Shown here in pieces: positions 9,893-21,997 of a stretch of DNA of 64,000 nucleotides. Positions within the stretch are counted from its first letter, which is position 1, and every line of letters starts with the position of its first letter. The DNA is from Asparagopsis taxiformis (taxonomy: Eukaryota; Rhodophyta; Florideophyceae; Bonnemaisoniales; Bonnemaisoniaceae), in the NCBI GenBank assembly GCA_030407315.1, contig JALQPE010000285.1, positions 62,001 to 126,000 of the forward strand. Direction: 5' to 3'. A program made the position numbers and the translations under genes. Below the pieces are notes generated by a model. The model did no database searches. It was not told the DNA's origin and saw only the letters and a list, made by a program, of their open reading frames with translations.

Positions 9893-12512
9893 TTTCCATT
9901 TCAGATCTACTGGTTGCACTAGGCCTGAAAGTGTTTCTGGATAGGGCCGAATAACGACCTGGGCAGCACGCACTGCGTAAGATGATCTGTGTGATGCAGA
10001 CTGCAAGGATTTCTATGGTGATTCTGGCTGGGGAATGTGGTAAGCTTGATTGTTGCGTGGCTTTGTATCTCCTTGCCTGCCATTTTGCTTGGATATTTAC
10101 ACGAGCGATCAAACCGAAGACGCCGACTCGGCACAACTACCAACTCTCCTAGCTTCGAGTCAGCGCCATCTAATTGCAACTTGTGACACTCAAGACGAAT
10201 ACGTTGTGCTGATCTCTGCAATGAAAATTGAGTTAGTGCTGCAGTTCTTTTGGTCGATGCCAATATGCAGGGATACTGTTTACACCTTTTGGGAGTCAAG
10301 AAGTTCTCAGATTGCAAATCAAATCAGATCATGGTAGAATATCTGACTTTTCTCTCTTCCCTTCACCACATCTGCATCCGGAGCTGAGCCAAGCTGAGCT
10401 GGAGGGAACCCGGCCGCTGACCCCTGTCATTCTCATAAAAATCTTTAATGCAATACTATTCGTGTATGGTAATGTAAGTGCTAATGAAAATGTATACAAG
10501 TCTAGAATAAACGTTGCAGTGGTTCTTTGTAGCTATCGATACTTGCTAAAAATCTGTAGCTTTTGCTTCTCGCATGGACGAGTTGCAGTCTTTGTGTTTG
10601 TTTCATTTCTGCCACAAACGAGAGGCAATCAGGGTCTGTGTGCACATAGAGAATGATTTAATATATGCGCTCATTGCCGTCGTAGATACTTTTAACAATG
10701 GCCAGTACGTTTCTCTCGGCCGCCGCCGGGTACGGTCGGACTGAAAGATCGGGGAGATGTGTGGAGAGTAGTGTTTGGATAGAGACGAACGTTGTGATGG
10801 ATGGAATGGTGATGATTTCATGCTGAAGCGATGGGAGATGGATGGATATGGTTGAATGAAATCTAGTATTCCGAAGGAGGCCTTTTCTCGAGGAAGAGGC
10901 ATTATATTCTCACAAAGCATGTAGATACTGGTTTCCAGTTTGGTATGCTATTGTAGCTCAATTCACATCTTATCTACACGTACGTATGGAGAGAGATCCA
11001 AGTGTGCGTGGCACAAGTCCAACGGTGAAACAACGCAGTATGAAACTACCACAGATAAGGCGGCGTACAAAATCCTCGACTCAAGGCAGCTCTCAGGCTT
11101 TCGTGAGCACCGACTTCGTTCCACCAAGATGTTGCGGAAATATGTGCTGGTCTAACTTGATACGACCATTGGACAGTTTTGCTCTCTAAGCAATGAGCGA
11201 AAAATCAATGATTGCGCGTGTCGTCGGTACGGTCTTGTAATGTTGGCTCAACCAATAACATCTAACGTTGAGTTATCCACCCTCCGCCGTGTCGTGTCGT
11301 AAATTTGCACAGAAAATTTGTTTCAAATCTTTGCTCCAATTATCAGCTCAAATACGGCATTGATCTCCAGCTTCATCTGGACAGAAACACCGATCGCTCG
11401 ATGTCTGTCTCAGATAAACCGCAGTCAAACGCCATGCGGAAAGTTTCATCGCTTCCCGTTGCGACTGAATCTGCAAACGCCACACAAAAATTTGCCCTTT
11501 CCGCGTCCGGAACGAACGCCGACTACATGTCGTCAGGTTCCTGATCGACTGGATCGATGGAGCTTGCTCTGCAGGAGAGCAGGACAGGCGGTTTGTTATG
11601 CCTGGACAATTTCCATACCGATCTCCCTTCTTGAGTGCAAAATTACGAGTCTAGAAATTGACCTGCATCGGCTGCTGTATCACATCTGTGCTAAGGATTG
11701 ATGATACCCGTACCGCTGAGAAATTGCAGCTCTGGTAACGTGGGGATGATGTGCTGAACACGCAGAACGCTGATCCATAACGGGACTGCTTCATAGGCAT
11801 AGTACGGAATGTATTGAGACAGCCCAAGCGAATTCAGGAGGGAGCACCAGGGCAGTGCGCGGTGACTCAGCAGATACCAGTGGTGAGTGGTCTAAATGGG
11901 GCTACACACGAGTTTGTCAATGAACAGTCTAGTTTAGTTTGGAAATGTGTCGGATGGATGGTATGTTGTAAATGTCGACAGATTTGAGGAAGCGATAGAA
12001 GCAATCAGCACCGTGTAGTTGCATCAAGGCTTTAGTGGCCATTGCTAGAGAACTTTCTCCAATGCCCTTATTGCAGGATGGGCAGAAAACCCGGCCGGTT
12101 TCGAGATTGAAGAATTCATTGCGCAGATTGAATGAATGCAATTGACGGAGAATGCAGAAGTATACAATGGTATCGTTTTGCAGGGTGACGTAGGGGAAAC
12201 ATGTTGGGCTTGTTGGAAATGCTGAGAGCGATGATGAGATCCAGTCGTTTCCGTCGTAGATGGCAGTGCTTATTTTCTGCACGGCTAGCTTGTCTGCTGG
12301 GCGACTGGGCGGTATTGGCGTACGATGAAGCGGGACTGGTGGTGTTTAAATGACATTTTTTGTTTGAAGATGGATGTATGTGTGCGACTAGAATGTAGTA
12401 AGAGCATGAAAATGTTTATGTTTGATGGGCGTCGCATGTTGGGGGACTTTATGTCGTGTGGGGCAATAATGTATCAGGTATTTGAAGCAGACAGCAATCG
12501 CTTGAGCGCATA
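9893..12512. other. Loop of the inverted repeat; possible dead RNase H fragment
   Basis: The 2.6-kb spacer has no confident gene. A plus-strand frame around 10150-10250 reads SSQRHLIATCDTQDEYVVLI, which resembles the Copia RNase H signature (SQR...ST.EAEY.AL). It may be a much decayed retroelement remnant. A minus-strand frame at 12282-11929 (117 codons, with CPSCNKG) is open but unrecognised. Nothing else supports function. Confidence 0.3.
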
Positions 12513-15500
12513 TAGACGTCCGGTGAATGACCAGCGCAATTGCATTGCTGGCGAGCCCAGAAATTCTAAAATTTCAGTCAGAAAAAAAATGCAAAAATAC
12601 ATCGATTTGGGCGGTCGAAAGTGCCGTACGGCACACCCCCATCTCAAAAACATGTTCACATGTGCATGTTTTTGAGAATAGCCCAAAAAATAAAGCAATT
12701 CAGGACGTCTGCCGGACATAGGCTTGATTCTAATTTGGCCACAACGGCCCCAGAAGCTACCAAGCGCCCCGAGCGGCCCCTCCCCGCTCACTTACCCACT
12801 CACGCCCATCTTGCAGAAACGTTCCTGCTGGCCTCATCCATGCCTTCACATCCACATCATAATCCTCTGCTGAGCTGTTCACCTTGGACGCTCACTGGAA
12901 GTACTCGTCTTCGACGTCCGCCAATGCAGGACAACACCATGAATACTAAACCCACCGTGGATCTCAGTCATCAACGGTGGGCGTCCTATAAATGACTGCT
13001 ATAGAACCATTGCCCCAAGCCCTCCAGTTTGGACGCTCAGCCAACAGTGATTGCTGCTCTACCTCCTTGGTCGTTCTCCGATGCATGTAAATGCGCCAAA
13101 GTACGACCGATGGGGCAGTCCAAACTTTTTGTACCAGTGCACGCCTAGGGATACCACAAGGTTCGTCATACACACACAAAGACACAAAGACACAAACACA
13201 CAAACACACAAACACACAAACACACAAACACACAAACACACACACAAACACACAAACACACAAACACACACACACAAACACACAACACACAAACACACAC
13301 AACAAACACACAAACACCACGCACTGCAGCACCCAACTTTCGCATGCGTCAGTGATGTGCTGCTGCAGTGTGTATGCGCTGTGCGGTAGCAAGATTTCCA
13401 TGCTTGCAGCCATTCACATCCAGACATCCAGCCGCCGACCAGGGAAGCCGTTTGCAGCCGATTCTCCCTTGTCTGCATGGCATCTCGGTGCTGTCAACAC
13501 TTGCTTAGTTGCTGCGATGCGAGCAAATGTGCAGCACTAGCCTAACTTGAAATGGACGTCCAGTAGAAGTCCGGCTCGGTTACATTGCTGGTCAGCCCTG
13601 AAATTCTAAAATGTTGGGCTGAGAAATAGCTGCAAAACTGTATCCATGTGCAATACTCGACCAACCTGAAATGGACGTCCGGTGAATGTCCAGCTCAATT
13701 GCATTGCTGGCGAGCCCAGAAATTCTAAAATTTCAGTCAGAAAAAAATTGCAAAATTATATCGATTTGGGCGGTCGAAAGTGCCGTACGGCACACCCCCA
13801 TCTCAAAAACATGTTCACATGTGCATGTTTTTGAGAATAGCCCAAATTTCAATTCAAATCAAGGTGTCTAATTTGGCCACAACGGCCCCAGGAACCGGCT
13901 GCTGCCCCGGCCGGGGCCGTCACTGGCTTCTGTAAGCACCAACTGTAAGCAAAGCCACATCTCACGAAGGGTCGATTCCAGGCTCAGGCTCAATACGCCA
14001 GGGCGAAGTTTTGGTCCTTGTTTCGACATGCTCCCACCCCACTTTCTCACGACAAACACTGCTCATCCATCATGCTGCACATGCTACGTGCACTTCGTAT
14101 GAGCAGTGGGCCCGCCTGCGTGGTTGCTGTAATGCGTAGATGTGAGCAGCATACGAACAACCCAGAATGGACGTCTGGTGGATGTCCGGCTCAATTGCAT
14201 TGCTGGCGAGCCCAGAAATTCTAAAATTTCGGGCAGAAAAAAATTGTGAAAAATCATCGATTTGGGCGGGTCGATTGTGCCGTACGGCAGACCCCCATCT
14301 CAAAAACATGTTCACATGTGCATGTTTTTGAGAATAGCCCAAATTTCAATTCAAATCAAGGTGTCTAATTTGGCCACAACGGCCCCAGGAACCGGCTGCC
14401 GCCCCGACCGGGGCCGTCACTGGCTTCTGTAAGCACCAACTGTAAGCAAAGCCACATCTCACGAAGGGTCGATTCCAGGCTCAAGCCAATATGCTAGGGA
14501 GACATTTTGGTCCTTGTTTCATCATGGTCCCACCTTACTTCCTCACGACAAACAACTCATCCATCACGTTACTCATATTCCGTGCACTTTGTATGAGCAG
14601 TGAGCCCGCCTGCGTGGTTGCTGTAATGCGTAGATGTGAGCAGCATACGACAACCCAGATGGACGTCCGGTGGATGTCCGGCTCAATTGCATTGCTGGCG
14701 AGCCCAGAAATTCTAAAATTTCGGGCAGAAAAAAATTGTGAAAAATCATCGATTTGGGCGGGTCGATTGTGCCGTACGGCAGACCCCCATCTCAAAAACA
14801 TGTTCACATGTGCATGTTTTTGAGAATAGCCCAAATTTCAATTCAAATCAAGGTGTCTAATTTGGCCACAACGGCCCCAGGAACCGGCTGCCGCCCCGAC
14901 CGGGGCCGTCACTGGCTTCGGTAAGCACTAACTGTAAGCAAAATCGCGTCTTACGAAGGGTCGATTCCAGGCTTCAAGCCCAATATGCTAGGGAGACATC
15001 TTTTTCCCTGTTTCATCATGGTCCCACCCCACATCCTCACGACAAACACACTCACACATCACGTTACTCATATTCCGTGCACTTTGTATGAGCAGTGGGC
15101 CCGCCTGCTTAGTTGCTGCAATGCGTGGATGTGGGCAGCACACGACCAACCTGAAATGGACGTCCGGTGGATGTCCGGCTCAATTGCATTGCTGGCGAGC
15201 CCAGAAATTCTAAAATTTCGGGCAGAAAAAAATTGTGAAAAATCATCGATTTGGGCGGGTCGATTGTGCCGTACGGCAGACCCCCATCTCAAAAACATGT
15301 TCACATGTGCATGTTTTTGAGAATAGCCCAAATTTCAATTCAAATCAAGGTGTCTAATTTGGCCACAACGGCCCCAGGAACCGGCTGCCGCCCCGACCGG
15401 GGTCATCACTGGCTTCTGTAAGCACCAACTGTAAGCCAAAATCGCGTCTTACGAAGGGTCGATTTCAGGCTCAACACGTCAGGGACAGGTCTTGGTCCTT

Positions 15501-15790
15501 GTTTCATCATGGTCCCGCCCTACTCTCTCACGATCAACCTGAAATGGACGTCCGGTGGATGTCCAGCTCGATTGCATTGCTGGCCAGCCCAGAAATTCTA
15601 AAATTTCCGAAAAATCAATTTGGTGGCCCAGCATCTCCTGTGCCGAAAATTCCCGCGCTCACTTGTGATATACGTCTAGACGTGTTTCGCACTTGTACGC
15701 ATCAGGGAAGGCGTCACGGAAGGTTGAGACTACGCTACTTGTGTACCGCGTCGTCTGAAATAGCGAGTAGTGTTTGTTGTATAGTTGTGG
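12513..15790. repeat. Right arm of the inverted repeat, with extra units
   Basis: Inverted counterpart of 7732-9892. It is about 1.1 kb longer, because two further copies of the roughly 490-bp unit have been added (copies centre near 13830, 14310, 14800 and 15300 in addition to 12650) and because a CA-rich microsatellite has expanded. The outer 260 bp (15529-15790) is shared with a second, dispersed copy near 37.9-38.1 kb. Confidence 0.85.
13168..13317. repeat. CA-rich microsatellite (ACACAAAC), expanded
   Basis: About 150 bp of CACACAAA-type repeats. The matching place in the left arm (about 9206-9238) has only some 30 bp, so the arms differ by recent slippage here. The long low-complexity frames through it are artefacts. 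Confidence 0.9.
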
Positions 15791-17169
15791 AGTATGCGTC
15801 TGGTGGTTTGTAAAGCTTGCAGAACGGGATAGGGATGTGGGTGGCTCCATTTTATGAATACATGAATACAAATATTCAGGGTTGACGAAGCGGAAAGGCA
15901 TACGCTCATACATGTATGAGTTTGCATAGTGGAGAAAATATTTACATCGAAATTTACATGGAAGAGATGGAGGTTTTAAGGATGAGGTATGAGAGGAAGA
16001 AAATTCTTCTGTGGTATGAGGATGTGTTCTGTGGGGGGTGGATGGAATCTTGGGATGGGATGGTACAGGGGGAAGTGGAAATGTACGGAGTGCGGGTTTA
16101 GATTGGAGTGTGATTCGGAGAGGAGTGCCGACAAGCATATTATGGGGATTGGGGAGACGCTGCGGGGTGTTGGGGTAGTGAGGGCGGAGGAGGTGTTTAG
16201 GTGGGACCGTAGGAGGGTGCGGTTGAAGGCCCCGAGAGGAGGGGGTTTTAGGAAAGTGAGGAGAAAGAGGTGGGAAGGGGGGTGGCGTCTGTTCTGGCTG
16301 TGGTGAGTGGGGATGTGATGGGGAAGAAGAGGGTTATTGTATTTGGGGAGGGAGGGGAGTGGGAGGATGGGTGCGAAGTGGGGGGTTGATATGTGTTTCA
16401 GAGCGGGGAGGTTTCTGGGGAGACGGCGGGGGAGCGGGAGCGTGGGCCGGTGGTGGTGGTGGTGGTGTATACGGTATCGAAGATGCGGATGGCGTGGGGG
16501 CATGGAGCAGGTGAGGGAGGGAGGGGTGGAGCAGGTCGAAGAGTAAGCTGCAGGGGAAGTTTGTGGAGAGGGCGAAGGAGAGGGGTTGAAGGTAGAGGAG
16601 AGAGGGTATTGAAGAACAATACGTTGCAAAGGTGATGGGGGAGAGCATGGTCGAGGGGATAGGGGATGTTTTCCCTATTCTGAGGTAGTATGAGGACTGG
16701 TTATAAGAAATCTGTACGGTAGAGCAGAAAAGTAGGTATGGAATGGAGGTGTGCACCGTGGAAGCGGGGATAGGTAGCTGAAAATGCGTTCTAGAGTGGT
16801 ATTGGGGGTGTTTGAGGTACAGTACGGGGGAGGTGAGCACCAAATGGAAGGGGGTGTGAGCGAGAGGATGAAAAAATTAAAGACAAAATTGGAGTCGACC
16901 GACAAGGAAAAATAGAGTGGTCGCCGTGATGGATGCGGACATCCATGTCGAGCAAGGCGGCAGAAATTTCTGGGGTCGAAATTTTTGAATTTCTGAACCG
17001 GCGCCCGTCCTAGGTTGACATAGACATGGCGGAAGTCCATCCCGAGGGGGACATCCGTGGTACTAGAAACAATGAATGTCGTCCTAGTAATACTAGACGT
17101 ACTAGACCGCATGGACGTCCGGATCTAGGCGGACATCCAAAAATACTGGAGAACATGGACGTCCGCCTA
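15791..17169. other. Right part of X, G-rich on the plus strand, no gene called
   Basis: The plus strand is strongly purine/G-rich, so the minus strand yields long proline/histidine/leucine-rich open frames that look like composition artefacts. The plus frame WKCTECGFRLECDSERSADKH at about 16076 has a CxxC pair and is conserved in the inverted copy at 36.4-38.2 kb. That copy preserves some frames but also has small indels. I cannot tell whether any of it is translated. Confidence 0.35.
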
Positions 17170-17228
17170 GTAATACTAGGTGTACTAGAGGTTGTGGACG
17201 TCCGCGTCCATTTCCGAGAACACAGACG
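17170..17228. repeat. Right terminal inverted repeat of element X
   Basis: Read inward from 17228 it starts CGTCTGTGTTCTCGG and reaches GGACGTCC and CTCTAGTAC, mirroring 4738-4791. The next bases, TC at 17229-17230, repeat the TC at 4736-4737. Confidence 0.7.
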
Positions 17229-17230
17229 TC

Positions 17231-18780
17231 AACTATCGAGAGGCAGTTTCTCGAGAACACAAAACTTACTGGATGCCCGCTATCGAATCCGAATTAAGTT
17301 CACTCATCAAAAACAACACCTGGAAACTCGTCCCAAGGGAGAAAAACATGAACGTGTTAACCGGAAAGTTCATATTTAAGGACAAGCCAAGCGGTCCCAA
17401 AGCCCGCTTTTGTCGCTCGAGGATTCCAGCAGGGTTCATGGAGTAGACTATGGCGAAACTTTTGCTCCTGTTGTGAAGTTCACATCAATCAGAGCGGTAT
17501 GTGCAATGGTCGCCCATCTCGACCTAGAATTGCACCAAATGGATGTAGTGACTGCATTCCTTAACGGAGACCTCCATGAAGATGTATACATGGAACAGCC
17601 TGAGGGGTTCGTGGATGAACAGCACCCGGATGATGTCTGCAAACTTCTCAAGTCTTTGTATGGTCTGAAGCAAAGCCCTCGCCAGTGGTACGCCAAAATG
17701 GACGATTTTCTCGTTGCCGAGCTTCTGTTCTCTCGTAGTGCTCACGACCCTTGCCTTTATGCCCGACACAAAAATGGCTGGCTCATTATCATTACGCTCT
17801 ACGTCGATGATCTACTAATTGCTGGAGATGATAAGGCTGGGATTGCATGGATCAAGGGGGAGATGAACAAACGGTTTGACATGAAAGACCTTTCGGAAGC
17901 CAAGGAAATCCTTGGACTTGAGATCACACGTGACCGCAAGAACCACATCCTACACTTAGGACTGGAAAAGTACATATCTACGGTATTGGAACGTTTTGGG
18001 ATGAAGGAGTCGAAACCAGTACCCACTCCGATGCTTTCTAGTTTCGAAAATGACAAAACCCTCTCGAACTCCGAGATTGATGTACCTTACCGCCAGGCAA
18101 TTGGAAGCCTGATGTACCTGATGGTAGGTACACGCCCGGACATAGCTTACGCTGTTGGGAAATTGTCTCAGTTTGCTGAGGCTCCAAACAAGGCTCATTG
18201 GACAGCAGTGAAGCGAATACTTCGCTACATCTCTGGCACGCGGGAGAAAGGAATACTGTTTCACGGAAATAACCCTTCCCCGGACCCTCTTGGGTACTGT
18301 GATTCTGACTGGGCCGGTTGTGTAGAAAGTCGAAGGTCTACCAGCGGCTACCTGTTTATGATGTCAGGTGGTTGTATCAGCTGGCGCTCATCGCTTCAAA
18401 CCGTTGTCGCTACCTCATCCTGCGAAGCGGAGTATATTTCTATGTGTTCAGCATGCAAGGAAGCAGTATGGCTACGTGGACTTATAGCCGACATGAATGC
18501 TGGGAATCAGATGAAAACTATTACCATCATGGCAGATAATCAGGGAGCAATATCTCTGGGGGAAAACCAGTCGATTAATCGACGCAACAAACACATCGAT
18601 GTACAATACCACTACGTTCGGGATGTGGTAGAAAGGAAAATAGTCACCTTCAAGTATTGCCCGACGCTAGAGATGAAAGCGGATATCCTCACAAAAGCCC
18701 TCGGTCGAGTGCTATTCTCTACGTTTGTCCCTGAAACGGGGGTTCAGGAATTCAGTCCCCAGCTGGGCGATCGAGGGGGA
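17231..18780 (+). pseudogene. Copia reverse transcriptase-RNase H, frameshifted (element D)
   Basis: The gene resumes in frame with 4296-4737 (NYREAVSREHKTYW). It carries the Copia RVT_2 domain, with VHGVDYGETFAPVV, QMDVVTAFLNGDL and the catalytic YVDD in LYVDDLLIAGDD. RNase H follows, with YCDSDWAG, SSCEAEYISM and the closing HIDVQYHYVRD. Two frame changes lie within about 20 bp near 17410-17435: KARF is followed by VARGFQQG in the next frame and VHGVDYGE in the third. The enzyme is therefore broken although the rest is well preserved. The long frame 17410-18822 runs a few codons into the LTR. Confidence 0.9.
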
Positions 18781-18781
18781 G
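18771..18781 (+). other. Polypurine tract of element D
   Basis: CGAGGGGGAG lies immediately before the LTR start TGTTGGAAC, the usual plus-strand primer position. Confidence 0.7.
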
Positions 18782-19096
18782 TGTTGGAACATGTGCGACC
18801 ACCACTGCTGCCTCAGAATTGATTGGAATCGAATGACTCGGACATATCCGTGATGAGGGGATCAAGCTGAAAATTTTGGCATATGGTCGAATCCGGATCG
18901 AAATTTTTTGGTGCTTGATCCAGATTGTCCACCGCCGCCGCCGTCTTCTCAATTCCTGAAATCCGGATCTGAAAATCCTGAAATTTCCATACATCCCGCA
19001 GTATAAGTAGCAGTTCTCAGCCGGCATATCTAGTAAAAAGTCAGACAACTCACCCATCCATCTCTTCTACTTTCCGCTGAATCCTCTCATCCAACA
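18782..19096 (+). repeat. 3' LTR of Copia element D, about 315 bp
   Basis: Begins TGTTGGAACATGTG and ends ...CATCCAACA, with a TATAAGTAG promoter-like box at about 19004. On its right it meets integrase gene C in mid-codon, so D probably inserted into C. I cannot check the duplication because D's 5' end lies left of the window. Confidence 0.75.
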
Positions 19097-20742
19097 TAAC
19101 CTCACTCCCTTTTCAACATCTTCATCGTGTGCAAGTGCCCATTTGTCAGCGTCCGGATATTTTGGAGCTGCGCGGTGTGTTTTGGGGGCGGGTGTTTTGC
19201 TTGTGATTTGCGTCGGTGGTTGTTTTGGTTTCGGTTGTGAAGTGTGGAAGGCCATGCTTGTGGTAGCAGTGGGGTCCGATCGGGTGGAATAGGGGTGGAA
19301 ATCGAGCGTGGATATTCTTGAGTATTTCTGTGTGGCAGTGTCTTTTACGAGGATTGTGTCCGGTGTTACTCCTGTAATATATCGTACGAGTGTAGCTCGA
19401 TCTTGCAATTTTGATTTCGGAGCTAGTATGGGGGCGTGACCGAGTTGGCCAAATGCGAACAGGCGATGTATGTTGGGGGTCGTTTGATGCCATTCCGTGT
19501 GAGGGATTTTGTTTGTTATGGAGTATAGAGTTATGTTGCGTTTGAAGACCGAGTTAAGGAGAGCGTCTTCCCAGTGTCTGTCGTCCATGCTGCTGTGAGT
19601 TAGATTTGCGCGGACAGCGTCCATCAGTGTTTTGTTGATTCTTTCCGCGATGCTGTTCTGCTGCGGGGTGTGGGGGATGGTTGTGATGTGTGTGATGCCT
19701 CGAGACGTTAAATGATCCTTCTGTGACATGCTTGTATATTTTTTGGCATTGTCGAATCTGAAGAATCGTGGATATTTGCCTTGAGTTGTGTGAACATATT
19801 CCATATGATCAATGACGTGTTTAGGTATGCATGTTCTATTTGGGACACAATGCACTGTGATATATCGTGTCTTTGTGTCTATAAAGGTCATAAAGTACCG
19901 GTTGCCGTGGGTTGGCGTGGTCGGTAATGGGCCGCAGACATCGGATGATATGTGGTCGCCAATTTGGTGATGGTGAGTGGTGGGCTTGTGTGGTGCGCTT
20001 TTGATTTTGGTTAGCGCGCATGCGCTGCACGTGAAGTCTTCGATTGGCGTGTTGGTGTATGGAGATAGTGCCGGAATCGTTTTGTGTTTGCACATTTTTC
20101 GCATCGTTGGAGAGTTGACATGACCTAATTTGATGTGCAGGTCGTGCGAAGATGGATTTGGGATGTCAGTCGTGTGGATCGTTAGTTGGTTCCGTGTGCG
20201 AGATTGCTGGGGAGATTTTGCCGTTAGTGGTTGTTTGGTGGTGACGGGTGCTGGACGGCTGGTCGTGAATATTGGTGGGAGTTGCAGAGGTGTGTGTTGG
20301 TCGGCTAGCTTCTTGGGTGCGGGGTGATTCGTGGTGGGCGGGTTGGAAGATGAAGTGCTCTTCGGTGTGGATTGCGAGTCGCTCTTGCGTTGTGCACCTC
20401 GAATGTTGGTATTTTTTGTGGTTTGTGGCTGAGATTTCGTAGATTTCACATTTGTGCGCCATGGTCGATCCCATGGGATTTTGGATCGCTTGGAACGTGT
20501 ATTTTGTGAGGGTGCATCTGGTGGTGGAGGTTGAGTTACACGGGTTCGCCATGTTTGTGTGCTGGTTGTGCGGGAGTGAGGGGTGTTGGGTAGAGTCTGA
20601 CTTGATGAAGTGTGAGTATTCAAGCATGTCGGTACGGTGTTGCCGAATGGGAATGGTTTATTGTCAGCAATGTAGAGTCCTTGTTTTCTTGTCGCTGTCT
20701 TGTGTTGTTCTTCGGTGTTCTGTTGATGTGGGCATCTCAGAA
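19097..20742 (-). pseudogene. Copia integrase fragment (element C)
   Basis: Open frame with the Copia GAG-pre-integrase HHCC finger (HDLHIKLGHV...CSAC). The DDE integrase core has D in SSDVCGPLP, D in FRFDNAKKY and E in NSIAERINK; the last two are 35 residues apart, as expected. Upstream the same frame includes KQGLYIADNKPFPFG, typical of the protease-integrase border. Its 3' end stops at HDEDVEKG, the start of the RT region, where D's LTR takes over at 19096. Both ends are lost, so the gene is dead, but the catalytic triad is intact. Confidence 0.85.
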
Positions 20743-20817
20743 TGGCTTATGGTTTCCAGCTGAATTCCAAGTGTGAGTACTATTGGAATGTGATACAATA
20801 TGGATTATTGATTACTT

Positions 20818-21133
20818 GCATTGTTGTGCTCGTAGAGACGGATCTAGTGGACTACGTGAGATCTAACCCGGTAGACTTTGTTCAGGGCAATGAGCTGATG
20901 ATTTTACCATTTTGGTCGAATCGGGATTGACACGTGGATACCGATCTGGATTCGGGCCAGTTAGGGTTACGCCGTCGTGTATGCGGCGCGCTGCAGGTTG
21001 GAACTCTGAAAATCGGAAATTGTGAAATTCCAGTAGTATAAGTAGTGGTGTTGCGAGGCGATCCGATAGTAAACCAAGTCAAGCGACATCTTTCCTTCTC
21101 TTCTCAACCTCTCCAACTGTCTCAACCTTCACA
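20818..21133 (+). repeat. 5' LTR, truncated to 316 bp
   Basis: It matches positions 131-446 of the 3' LTR and ends AACCTTCACA. Sequence left of 20818 is unrelated, so the LTR start was lost together with the end of element C. Confidence 0.85.
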
Positions 21134-21147
21134 GGTTATGGGCCCAG
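21134..21147 (+). other. Primer binding site, half initiator tRNA-Met
   Basis: GGTTATGGGCCCAG follows the LTR without a gap and is a perfect complement of the anticodon-stem-loop of eukaryotic tRNA-iMet, as in Drosophila copia. Confidence 0.85.
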
Positions 21148-21997
21148 AGGATCAACTATAGCAGATTCAATCGCTTCCTGCTTCGGTCTCAGTTTTCAGT
21201 TTTTGTTGCTCGTGTTGCTCTGTCTCAGTGTCCGGTCTCTGTTTGTCTCAGTTTTGTCTCAGTCTGTCTCTGTTGTCCGTGATTGTCCCTATCGATCTTG
21301 TTGATCTTGTCTCTGTGTCACCACCTCGGTTCGTCTCCGCACGAATTCAGTTCCGCCTGTCTTCGTGCGGCCCGCCCGTGTGTGTTTGTCGTCTCCGGTG
21401 CAAGTAACTTTGGTTCTTCACCGGTCCGCCAGTGACTCTGTTGACTTTGTGATCGACTGTCCCAGTGTGTCCCAGTATCCCAGAGCAGACTGAGTGAGTG
21501 AGTGTCCGAGTGTCCCTAACCCTTCCGTGTTCTTGTAGAGTTCGCGTGCCGCGCACCCTTCCTGCAAGAGTCTAGCTTGGATTTACTGGTGAAAGCTTAT
21601 GCTCAGTGAGTAACCTCCTTGGGACGACTCGTAAGGATTATATGCGCTTGTGTCTGTGTGCGCACGACCAAGCTAGGCAGCAGTAGTCGCATCTCGCCGG
21701 GAGAGTGCGTTCCTGGGGTCACAGAGTCCAACTCTGAGGGGGTGTCCTTATTTCCCCGACACCAGAACCAACCCAACTCTGTCCTTCTATTGGTGTCGAG
21801 ACATTTCCACCACCACACCACCATCATCTATATCCGTATCTGAACGTCGAGTTGAACTCCGTTCCTGTCACCATTCAATCTTGTGAGCGTCGAACTCTTC
21901 TCCGTTCGAGTCTATTTTCTACTTCTGCCATCGCCATATACGTCACCACTATTATCTTGGTCATTCCATTCCCATCGCCAAACATCGTTTTGTCACC

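Larger units (their letters stand above)
4738..17228. mobile_element. Element X: 12.5-kb TIR element inside Copia D
   Basis: Both ends carry the inverted terminus CGTCTGTGTTYTCGGAA, extended with few mismatches through TGGACGCGGACGTCCA and CTCTAGTAC. The flanks are TC|element|TC, a 2-bp duplication. Deleting X plus one TC joins ...APL to NYREAV in frame in the Copia pol gene, which is strong evidence that X is one insertion. Inside, left to right: a subterminal 43-bp array, a 24-bp array, a microexon-like repeat array on the minus strand, an 8-kb inverted repeat with a 2.6-kb loop, and a strand-asymmetric right part. I find no recognisable transposase, so X is either non-autonomous or encodes one in an unrecognised, intron-broken form. 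The 2-bp duplication and subterminal arrays recall CACTA/EnSpm elements, but the termini do not begin CAC. Confidence 0.75.

Noticed and set aside
12964..13540. ORFs of about 150 codons through the CA-rich tract
   Set aside because: Pure low-complexity translation of a microsatellite on either strand; the frame changes with repeat number between the arms.
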